From contig CAVPDZ010000007.1 of the NCBI GenBank assembly GCA_963702755.1, positions 186,001 to 250,000 on the forward strand: a stretch of 64,000 bases of DNA, read 5' to 3'. This DNA is from JAJPKK01 sp963702755 (GTDB lineage Bacteria > Pseudomonadota > Alphaproteobacteria > Rhizobiales > Xanthobacteraceae). Shown in pieces: positions 54,566-63,275 of the stretch. Made by a program: the position numbers and the translations under genes. How positions within the stretch are numbered: position 1 is the first letter of the stretch; each line of letters starts with the position of its first letter. The notes beneath the pieces were generated by a model, which searched no databases, was not told the origin of the DNA, and was given only the letters and a program-made list of their open reading frames with translations.

Positions 54566-55669
54566 TCAGGTCCGATAGGACGGGTGCCAAAAGGTCGTCG
54601 CACGCTCGGCGAGCGCGACAATCCCGTAGAACGCCATGCCGGCGATCGCGGACAGCGCGATCTCGGCCCAAACCATTGCGAGCGACATTCTGCCGACCTC
54701 GGTCGAAATGCGAAAACCGATTCCGAGCGTCGGCGTCCCGAAGAACTCGGCCACGATGGCGCCAATGAGCGCCAAAGTCGAGTTGATCTTCAGGCCATTG
54801 AAGATGAACGGCAGCGCCGCCGGCAGGTGCAGCTTCATCAGCGTCTGCGCCGGCCGTGCGCCATAGGAGCGCATCAGGTCGCGCTCCATGCTGCCGGCGG
54901 CGGCAAGGCCCGCAAGCGTGTTCACCAGCATGGGGAAGAAGGTGATGATCGCGACGACGGCGGTCTTCGAGGGCCAGTCGAAGCCGAACCACATCACCAT
55001 GATCGGCGCGATGCCGACGATCGGGAGCGCCGACACGAAATTGCCGAGCGGGAGCAGGCCCTTTCCGAGGAATACGAAGCGATGGGCGATGATCGCGACG
55101 ATGAAGCCCGCGCCGCAGCCGATGGCATAGCCCGACAGCACGCCGCGCACGAAGGTCTGCACGAAGTCCTGGCCCAGCAGCGGCAAAGCCCCGAAGAACT
55201 GCGTCGCGATCGCACCTGGCGCCGGCATCAGCACGCTCGGCACGCCGAAGCCCCGTACGACCACCTCCCACAAGTAGATCACGAAGGCGCCGAACAGCAG
55301 CGGGATCACGATGTCGTTCACGCGGCGCAGCGCCTGGTGGCGCCACCGCAAGCCCGACAGCTGCGTCACCACGAGACCGGCGGCGAGCCAGGTCCCGAGC
55401 ACGATTGCCCAGAATCCGAGCCGCGCCATGCCCGCGACGCCTGGGTCGGCAAGGAGTTCGAGCGCCGCCGCGCAGCCGAGGATCACGCCGGCGAAGCCGA
55501 GCACGACCGAGGCCACGCGATGCCAGGGTGCGAGCGCGAACAGCGCCACGGCCGCAAGCGTCATCGCGAGCGCGCCTCCATGGGACGAAAGGCTTACGTC
55601 AGGGCCGATCGGCAGCACCAGCGCGCCGAGCACGAGCAGCGCCGCGACCAAGAACCCGATCGTCGTCAC
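54566..55669 (-). CDS. ABC transporter permease 2 of the NMT1-type importer
   Basis: A 367-aa inner-membrane permease. Three or four extra N-terminal helices (about 5-125) precede the usual BPD_transp_1 domain (about 165-350) with the ATPase-contact loop MRSYGARPAQTLMKLHLPAALPF. Start GTG 55669 overlaps the stop of permease 1 (GTGA), so the two are coupled. No ATG fits; the GTG is preferred because the N-terminal helices begin at once. Intact frame. Confidence 0.88.
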   Translation of the reverse strand: MTTIGFLVAALLVLGALVLPIGPDVSLSSHGGALAMTLAAVALFALAPWHRVASVVLGFAGVILGCAAALELLADPGVAGMARLGFWAIVLGTWLAAGLVVTQLSGLRWRHQALRRVNDIVIPLLFGAFVIYLWEVVVRGFGVPSVLMPAPGAIATQFFGALPLLGQDFVQTFVRGVLSGYAIGCGAGFIVAIIAHRFVFLGKGLLPLGNFVSALPIVGIAPIMVMWFGFDWPSKTAVVAIITFFPMLVNTLAGLAAAGSMERDLMRSYGARPAQTLMKLHLPAALPFIFNGLKINSTLALIGAIVAEFFGTPTLGIGFRISTEVGRMSLAMVWAEIALSAIAGMAFYGIVALAERATTFWHPSYRT

Positions 55670-56563
55670 GGCCGCGCCCCCATGTGCCGCAGCGTCCATC
55701 GCTCGACGATGCCGACGATGCCAACAAGGATCGCGGCAAGGAGTGCAGCCGCAAACAGCGCCGCCCAGATCTGCAGCACCTGGCCGTAGTAGGAGCCGGT
55801 GAGGAGACGTGCGCCGAGACCAGCCTGGGCGCCGGTCGGCAATTCGCCGACGATCGCGCCGATCAGCGAGATCGTGACCGCGACTTTGAGGCTCGTGAAC
55901 AAGAACGGCACCGAGGCCGGGCAGCGCAGCTTCCAGAAAATCTGTGCCGGGGTCGCCGACCACGTCCGCATCAGGTCGCGCTGGATCGGATCGGGCGAGG
56001 TGAGGCCCTTCACCATGCCGATGGTGACGGGAAAGAAGCAGAGATACGCCGAGATGAGCGATTTCGGTAAAAGCCCGCGCAGGCCCAGCGAGCCGAGCAC
56101 CACGATGACGATCGGCGCGACGGCGAGGATCGGCACCATCTGCGAACAGATGATCCAGGGCAGCAAACTGCGCTCCAGCGTTCGAATGTGAACGATGAGG
56201 ACAGCAAGCAATATGCCAAAGGCGGCGCCGAGCGCGAAGCCGACCACGGTCGCCGAAAGCGTGACGTAGCTGTGATAGACGAGGCTGCGCGGGGAATCCG
56301 GCGGATAGCCGAACACGCTGTCCACGAACTGCGCGACGATCTGGTGCGGCGCCGGCAGCAATGGCCGTTCGGCATCCATCGTACCCGCGACGACATCGAG
56401 GATAGGTGTAGGGCATCTCCTCGCGCTCAAACGCGTCGCGCACCAGCGATGCATTCATGGCGACGGCCGCGACGTACCAGATCACGACCAGCACCAGGAC
56501 AACGACGACGACCGGGATGCGATCGGCGATGAATGGACGATGCCAAAAGGAGCGTCTCTTCAC
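55666..56563 (-). CDS. ABC transporter permease 1 of the NMT1-type importer, one frameshift
   Basis: About 298 aa with six membrane helices and the EAA-like loop MRTWSATPAQIFWKLRCPASVPF. The N-terminal piece (KRRSFWHRPFIADRIPVVVVV) is in another frame; one extra C near 56403 (CTATCCTCGATG) breaks it. With GTG 56563 as start the span is 898 nt, 3n+1. The GTG lies at the very edge of a large palindrome whose GGGGGAGGG acts as a ribosome site; an ATG at 56701 would translate the palindrome into a 46-residue Pro/Gly-rich extension. Confidence 0.85.
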
Positions 56564-56674
56564 CCCTCCCCCTTGTGGGGAGGGGTCGGGGGTGGGGGTC
56601 GTGCGATGGGGCGCGCTCCTGCCTGAGCCTCCCGACCCCCCACCCCGACCCTCCCCCACAAGGGGGGAGGGAGA
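56563..56674. repeat. Intergenic palindrome, CTCCCCC family (copy 2), at the permease start
   Basis: Arms of about 35 nt (56563-56600 and 56639-56674), each with its own hairpin around TTGTGGG or CACAAGG, are complementary with few mismatches. It fills the space between the ATPase stop and permease 1 start inside an operon. Translated in frame it would read SPSPLVGEGRGGG and TPDPSPQGGG. Confidence 0.92.
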
Positions 56675-56690
56675 TGATGGGTCGAGCGTG

Positions 56691-57518
56691 CTAGTCGTCA
56701 TAGGAATGACCCGAGCGGAGCCCGACGCGCACCCGGTGGGCGATCTTCATGAATTCGGGCGTTTCGCGGATTTCGAGCGTCCGATCGCGCGGAAAATCGC
56801 ACGGAATCACATCGATAATCCGGCCCGGGCGCGGCGACATCACCACGATACGCGTCGACAGGAACACGGCTTCCGGGATCGAGTGGGTGACGAACAGCAC
56901 CGTCTTGCCGGTCCCTTCCCACAGCCGCAGCAATTGCTCGTTGAGGTGGTCGCGGACGATTTCGTCGAGCGCGCCGAACGGCTCATCCATCAGGAGCAGC
57001 GCCGGTTCGAACGACAAGGCACGGGCGATCGACGCGCGCTGCTGCATGCCGCCCGACAGCTGCCATGGGAACTTGCGCTCGAAGCCCGCGAGATTGACGA
57101 GCTTGAGATAGCGCTCAGCGCGCGCCCGCCGCTCCGCGGGGGCAATCCCCATGATCTCCAGCGGCAGCATCACGTTGCGCTCGACGGTCCGCCACGGATA
57201 GAGCGCCGGCGCCTGGAAGATGTAACCGTAGTGCCGCCCGAGCCGCGCCTGCTCCGCGCTCACCCCGTTGACCAGCACCGTGCCGTCGGTCGGCTGCTCG
57301 AGATCGGCGATGACGCGCAGCAAGGTGGTCTTGCCGCAGCCGGACGGGCCAATGAACGAGACGAAATCGCCGGTCGACACCTGCAGATCGACCTTCGACA
57401 GCGCCTCGACCTTGCCGTCGGCAGTCTCGAAGGTGAGCGAGACGCCCCGGATGTCGACTGCAAGGGATCCGCCAGCGGATTGTGTGCGGCCGCCCGGCAA
57501 CTCCGCGGTGGTTTGCAT
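56691..57518 (-). CDS. ABC transporter ATPase of the NMT1-type importer
   Basis: A 275-aa ATPase of the nitrate/sulfonate/taurine-type importer group. Walker A GPSGCGKT, Q-loop GYIFQAPALYPW, signature LSGGMQQR, Walker B LLLMDEPFGALDE and switch FVTHSIPEAVFL are all intact. It is the first gene of the operon ATPase - permease 1 - permease 2 - binding protein. ATG 57518 is chosen; the frame opens to 57629 but that part is not conserved. Confidence 0.94.
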   Translation of the reverse strand: MQTTAELPGGRTQSAGGSLAVDIRGVSLTFETADGKVEALSKVDLQVSTGDFVSFIGPSGCGKTTLLRVIADLEQPTDGTVLVNGVSAEQARLGRHYGYIFQAPALYPWRTVERNVMLPLEIMGIAPAERRARAERYLKLVNLAGFERKFPWQLSGGMQQRASIARALSFEPALLLMDEPFGALDEIVRDHLNEQLLRLWEGTGKTVLFVTHSIPEAVFLSTRIVVMSPRPGRIIDVIPCDFPRDRTLEIRETPEFMKIAHRVRVGLRSGHSYDD

Positions 57519-57881
57519 CAGTCTGCGAGCCGTGATCTGCGAGCCTTCTTGGCGCGTTTTGCTGCTCTCAAGGGCGCGAAACGCCCGCTCTTTGATGATC
57601 TTGGCACATGCGACGGAGAGGCGAAACATCGCCTTCCGTCCAATTTACAATCGCGCCTAATGTTTATTCAGAGCGGAATCAATTTGGGCAGATGTCTGCG
57701 ATTGCGGAACTTGCCATCAAGCGTCATAGCATGCGCGCGGAGCGCGTTAAGGACCAAGTTCAAGTTCGTCGAGCGTGGCATTCGTGCTGCGCTCCTCTTC
57801 CCCTCCCCCGCAAGCGGGGGAGGGGAAAGAAAAGGACGCGACGCGAAGGCAGCGGAGCGAGCTTTGGTAGCCAGCGAATGA
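57519..57881. other. 363-bp intergenic region between ATPase and LLM oxidoreductase genes
   Basis: Both flanking genes are on the minus strand, so this holds the importer promoter and the 3' end of the oxidoreductase transcript. One hairpin (57799-57826) is the only clear structure. No reading frame is convincing. Confidence 0.7.
57799..57826. repeat. Hairpin of the CTCCCCC family (single unit)
   Basis: TCCCCTCCCCCGC, loop AA, GCGGGGGAGGGGA: a perfect 13-bp stem at 57799-57826, matching single units of the larger elements at 49367-49467 and 56563-56674. It could end the oxidoreductase transcript, which stops at 57882. Confidence 0.85.
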
Positions 57882-58925
57882 TTACAGATGCGCGATGCGC
57901 GGCATCACTTCGGTGCGCATCAGTTCGAGCGAGCGCAGCGCTTCTGGGAGCGTCATCTTGCCGAAGAACAAGTAGGCCAGCAGATAGTTGATGCCGAGTT
58001 CTGCGGTCTGGCGCTCGATCGCAGCGACGACCGTGTCAGGCGAGCCGGCGATCACCGAACCATCGGCGATGGCATGATCGAGCGTCGCGGGGCGCGGCAC
58101 GTTGAGGCGCGCCGTCAGATCGGTCGCGCCGTGGTGATCGCGCAGCCAGTTGAGCAAGCTCACGTGATGCGCGATCGCGGGGCCGGCGATGCGCCGTGCT
58201 TCGGCATCGGTATCGGCGACGACGATGTTGCGCAGCACGCCGATCGCGGTGCCGCCGCGGAACTCGGCCTTCGGCAACGCCGCGCCGCCGCGCTTGGTGA
58301 GCGCCACGCGAAACGCGTCGATATTCTTCTTGGCGAAGTCGGTCGGGCCGAGGCTCACGAAATGCATCCCCTCTTCGCCGGCAAACGTCGAGCCGATCGC
58401 ATTCGATGAGCCATACCAGAAGGCCGGATGCGGTTGCTGCAGCGGGCGCAGCGGCAGCGGCACGTCCTTGTAGGTGAAGTGCGGTCCGGAATGATTGAGC
58501 ATCTCCGCCGTCAGCCCGGTGCGGATACAGTTGTACGCATCGGTGAAAATCTCGCGCGAGCGATCGTGATCGATGTGGTGATAGCCGAGTTCGAACGGCG
58601 ACACGCCGCGCCCGACCCCGATCTCGAAGCGCCCGTGGCTCAAATGATCGAGCATGCAGATTTCCTCGACCAGGCGCAGCGGCGAAATCAGCGGCAGGAG
58701 GTAGACGAGCGGGCCGAGGCGCATGCGCTTCGTGACGCGCGCCACGGCACCGAGGTAGGCGCCCGGCGCCGGCACCATGTTGAGCGGCGTTGCATGATGC
58801 TCGGCGGTATGGAGGCAGTAGATGCCGGCCTCGTCGGCCGCGGCCGCGAAGGTGAGACGTTCGTCGAAAAGCGTAAACAGCGGGCGATCCGCCTGCCCGA
58901 CATGGTCGAAGAGTCCGACTCGCAT
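57882..58925 (-). CDS. LLM-class flavin-dependent oxidoreductase
   Basis: A 347-aa member of the bacterial luciferase-like monooxygenase family. Typical features are the barrel start MRVGLFDHVGQ, HTAEHHATPLNMVPAPG, LGPLVYLLPLISPLRLVEEICMLD, LSHGRFEIGVGRGVSPFEL and GSSNAIGSTFAGEEGMHF. It uses reduced FMN or F420-like cofactors; FMN is likely in this lineage. It lies 363 bp upstream of the NMT1-type importer on the same strand, so both may act on one compound. Intact frame. Confidence 0.92.
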   Translation of the reverse strand: MRVGLFDHVGQADRPLFTLFDERLTFAAAADEAGIYCLHTAEHHATPLNMVPAPGAYLGAVARVTKRMRLGPLVYLLPLISPLRLVEEICMLDHLSHGRFEIGVGRGVSPFELGYHHIDHDRSREIFTDAYNCIRTGLTAEMLNHSGPHFTYKDVPLPLRPLQQPHPAFWYGSSNAIGSTFAGEEGMHFVSLGPTDFAKKNIDAFRVALTKRGGAALPKAEFRGGTAIGVLRNIVVADTDAEARRIAGPAIAHHVSLLNWLRDHHGATDLTARLNVPRPATLDHAIADGSVIAGSPDTVVAAIERQTAELGINYLLAYLFFGKMTLPEALRSLELMRTEVMPRIAHL

Positions 58926-59079
58926 TGTTGTCCTGCATTGATGGTTTTGTGATGCGCCATCCTACGCGCTCAGGCGACAAAGCATAAGCCTTGGCAGCGG
59001 TGGCCCATTTCCCGAGATGCAGCGAATTCGATATGATCGATCCAGTCGCCGCATAGCGGGCGCAGCCGGAGAGGAAACG

Positions 59080-61114
59080 ATGACCGCGAATTCGTTCGTC
59101 GCAACCGCATCGATTGGCGGACTCGCGTTCCTGGCGTTCCTATGTCCCGGGACAGGTGCGCAAGCGCGGATCGTCGAGGTGGTGATCACCGCGACCGAGT
59201 CACCGGCGTTCGGCGGCCAGAGTTTTGGCCCGGTCGGCCCCTATGAACGGATCAGCGGTCATTTCGTGGGCGAGGTCGATCCCAAGGATCCGCGCAATTC
59301 GATCATCGTTGACCTCGATCTCGCGCCTCGCAATGCGCGCGGCATGGTGAGTTACTCAGCCGAGTTCCAGCTGCTGCGGCCGCTCGCGCGCGGCAAAACG
59401 AGCAAGCTCCTTTTCGAGATCACCAACCGCGGCCGCACCAACGCGCTCGAACTTCTCAACGATTCCAAGACCGGGAACGATGTCACGACAGCGGGTGATC
59501 CCGGCAACGGCTTTCTGATGCGCGCGGGCTACGCGCTGCTCGAAATCGGCGCCGACGTCACGGCGCCGCACAGTGGCAAGCTCTTCTCCGCAACGGCCCC
59601 CATTGCCCGAAAGCCGGACGGCTCGTCGATCACGGGTCTCGCTGTCGAGGAATTCGTCATCGACAAGAATGCGACACCGGCGCAGCAGCGGCTCACCTAT
59701 CCGGCCGCAAGTCCTGACAAGTCGCAGGCAAGTCTCACGGTGCGCAAGAACTACGCCGACCCGCCGATACCGGTCCCGGTGGAAGGCTGGGACTATGTCG
59801 ATGCCAAGCTCAACAGCGTGAAACTGACGTCCGGTAATTTCGGCGGGCCTGGGTCTTTCGGGCCGACGGCGCTTTACGAGTTCACCTACGTGGCGAAGGA
59901 CCCGATCGTGGTCGGGCTCAGCTTCGCGGCGATCCGCGATGCTGCAACATTCCTGCGCAACGCGGAGACCGACGACAAGGGCACGCCCAATCCGCTCGTC
60001 GGTGAGGCAAAGTCGATCTACACCTTCTGCTCCTCGCAGCCGTGCCGCATCATGCATGACTTTGTGCAACTCGGCTTCAACCAGCCGGAGCGCGCAGCCG
60101 CGGGCGCGCCGAAGGTGTTCGATGGCATTCTCAACTGGAAGGCCGGCGGCGGCGGCACGTTCTCGAACTACCGGTTTTCCCAGCCGGACCGCACGCATCG
60201 TCAGCATATCGGGCGATGGACGCCGGAATACCAATTTCCCTTCGCCGACCAGATGCTGACCGATCCGGTCACGGGCAAGACCGACTCCCGGCTGCGCCGA
60301 TGTACCGAAAGCGGCACGCTGCCCGAAAATCTTCGAGGCCAATTCGGCCAACGAATACTGGGCCAAGGCCGCGTCGATGATGCAGACCGACAGCGCCGGG
60401 CATGATCTCGGCGGCGTCGATGGCGTGCGTTACTACACGTTTGCGAGCTTCCCGCACGCTGTCGCCGGCAGCGGTCCTGGGATTTGCGCCCAGCCGCGCA
60501 GCCCGCTGCGGCCCAATGCGGTGCTGCGCGCCCTGCTGACCGATCTCGACGCCTGGGTTACGGCGGGTACGCCCCCGCCCGCCGATCATCTGCCGCGCGT
60601 TGCCGACGGCACGCTGGTGCCGCCGCTGACGCAAGACGCGGTCGGCTTCCCGCGCATTCCCGGCGTCGTCTACAACGGCGCCCATCACACCGGCGACCTG
60701 TTCGACTTCGGCCCGGATTTCGCCAAGGGCTTCCTGTCGGTGCTGCCGCCAAAACTCCTCGGCACGCCTTATCCAGTTTTCGTCCTGAAGACCGACGCCG
60801 ACGGCAATGACATCGCCGGCGTTCGCGTCCCCGACGTTGCCGTGCCCCTCGCGACGTACACGGGCTGGGCGCTGCGTGCGGATGGCCTCGACGGCTGCGA
60901 TGCCGCTGGCCAGAGGATCCCCTTCGCGCGGACAAAAGCGGAGCGGCTCGCGTCGGGCGATCCGCGTCTTTCATTGGAGGAGCGCTATCCCGACCACGCG
61001 GCTTACGTGAGCGCAGTTGCCCGCGCCGCGGCGGCGCTCAAGGCCGAGCGCTTGCTGCTCGATGAGGACGTTGCGGCCTACACCACCGCCGCACAGGCGG
61101 CACAAGTGCCCTAG
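59080..61114 (+). CDS. Large alpha/beta-hydrolase-domain protein A, one frameshift, altered elbow
   Basis: About 677 aa, secreted (signal peptide about 1-29, AQA), of the Abhydrolase_10-like family. GPYERISGHFVGEVDPKDPRN, LAPRNARGMVSY and the C-terminal FARTKAERLASGDPRLSLEERY match its neighbour at 61137-63225. Where that paralogue has GVSQSG, this one reads CSSQPC (60028-60045): the Ser is kept but flanking Gly and Ser are Cys and Pro. The frame shifts near 60323 (CTGCCCGAAAATC, one extra G); span 2035 nt is 3n+1. Starts after GAGAGGAA. Confidence 0.85.
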
Positions 61115-61136
61115 CGGGTGACCTCAGGCCAATTCG

Positions 61137-63225
61137 CTAACGCAACACGTCGCTCTGCTCTGCCGCGGCGACCAGTGCCTTGGCATCGGCGTCGAGCAAA
61201 AAGCTTTGTGCCACCGCGTTGCGTGCGGCGGCCTCGACGGCCGCGACATAGCCCGCATGGCTGCCGTAGCGCTCCTCGAGCGATGGCCGCGGGTCTTCGT
61301 TGGCGATCCGCTCGGCCTTGGTCTTGGCGAACGGGATCATGCCGCCGGCGAAATTACACTCGAGCCCCTTGAAGAAGCCGGCTGCGGTGATGTTCCAGCC
61401 GAGATAGGTGCCGAGCGGCGCGTCGCGCAACACCACCGGCACGCCGCCGAGTTCGTTGCCGTCGGCATCGACCCGCGCGACTTTCACCGGATAAACGCGC
61501 TTGATGCGAGGCGGCACGACCGTATCGAAGCCGGACCCGTCCATATAATTGAAGTCCGGGCCGAAGTCGTAATCGATCGCCGGATTGACAAGGCCGTCCG
61601 GCGCGTGCGCCGGCAAACCAGGCAGCGCCGGGAAGCCCATCGCTGCCGCGGTGGCATCGACCAGCGTGCCGTCCGCAAGCCTCGGATAGCGGCTCGGCGG
61701 CGGCGCGGTCCCTTTCATGACCCAAGCGCGGAAGTGCGCCCTGATCGCGTTCACGGTCTCCACATGCGGCATCGGATTGGCGGGCAGCAGGCCGACGCCC
61801 CAGCCGCGGCCGGGACAGGCCGGCCCGGCCGCCGGTGTCGTGGAGAAGCCGCCCGGGCCGCCGCCGTGCTGCGTGCTCGGGATGTAGTAGCGCCGCACAT
61901 TGTCGGGCAGCGGCAGATCGACATCCTCCGCCGAGCCGGCCCATTCGGGCGACAGCTTCAGGCCCCACGCTTCCGCGGCACCGAAATGCTCGATGATCTT
62001 CGGGCAGGTGTGGCTTGCGGTGCAGCGGTCGAGAATGCCCGCTGACGGCAGGCCGCGTACCGGATCAGGCGCATCGCTCCACCACTGCGGACCTTCGCTG
62101 CCTTTCTCGTAGAGGCGCAGCACGCCGTCCGGCAAAGCAAAGCGCGCGTTGAGCGAAATGCGCCGTCCCGCGATGATCGGCCACGCGCCGTCATAGACCT
62201 GGCGGCCCGCTTCATCCTGGTTGAAGCCGAGATGCAGGAAGCCGCGCACGAAATTGCCGGATTGCGACACGCCGCGGGTGATCGCCCACGACACTGCGCC
62301 GGCGACCGGGTTTGCCGTGCCCGCATCATCCTGCGTCGCATACCGGAAGAACGAGCCGACATCGCGGAACGCGGCAAAGCCGATGCCGAGCACCGGCGGA
62401 TCTTTGGCGGTGAACACCACCTCGTAGAGGAGCTTCGGATCGAAGCCGTTCTTGAGGCAGATCTGCGTCGGGTCCGGCGTGCCCGGGAACGGGTTCTCCG
62501 CGCTGCACTTGGCAAAGGCCCAGTCGCCGGCGGGAACCTCGGCGGTCGCGCCGATCTTGCCGTCGATCGTCTCTGAGGCGTGGGTAACAAGTGACGCTTG
62601 GCGCGTGTCGAGCGACGCCGGCGCGTAAGGGAACGGGTTGCTGTAGACGTAGAGCGGCTGCGAATTCTTGCCGGCGGCATTGAAGATGCGCGCCATCACG
62701 CGACCGGTGATCGCGGAGCCGTCGGCGTTCTTTGCCACCGGCACGGTGACGGTGTCCTTGTTCGGCGCCGGCGCAGTCGTGCCGGCATTGTCGCCCTGCC
62801 AGCCGCTGGAAAGGCCGATATCGCCGTTGGCCCGTTCGATCGGCACGATGGTGAGGCGGCCGCCGCGGTTCGGCACGTCGTGCCACATCAGCCGGCTCGC
62901 CTTCGAAATGTCGATCGGCTTCACAAGCTGAAACGTCGCCATGTACTCGACCATGCCGCGCGCGTTGCGCGGCGCGAGCTTGATATCCTGGATCAGGGCA
63001 TTGCGCGGATCGGCAGGATCGAGTTCGCCATACGCGCGGCCGACCAAGCGTCTCGTAGCGGCCAACATCGCCGAAGCTCGCACCGTTGAAGGCGGGCGAT
63101 ACCTTCTCGTCGATCACGATCTTGGTAACCCGCGCGTCGGCCGTCGAGGTAATCGCCAGCAGAGCGCCGATGGCCACAGAGCAAGCCGCCGACTTTGCAA
63201 CATGGCGAGCGGCGATCTTCATCAT
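61137..63225 (-). CDS. Large alpha/beta-hydrolase-domain protein B, one frameshift
   Basis: About 695 aa, secreted (signal peptide about 1-31, ADA), paralogue of protein A and convergent with it across 22 bp. The nucleophile elbow RGVSQSGNFVRGFLHLGFN is canonical. After GDVGRYE the frame shifts near 63052 (GAGACGCTTGG); removing the A gives YERLVGRAYGELDP, aligning with YERISGHFVGEVDP of protein A. Span 2089 nt is 3n+1. GGGAGGG precedes ATG 63225. The family is uncharacterised; ester or amide hydrolysis is expected. Confidence 0.87.
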
Positions 63226-63275
63226 GCTTTCCCTCCCGAGGGTGATTTGACGCGTCGTGCAGGTCACTTCAAGCG

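Noticed and set aside
53537..55789. 750-codon open frame opposite the NMT1-type binding protein and permease
   Set aside because: Antisense shadow of two clear transporter genes; composition is unlike a folded protein and no domain is visible.
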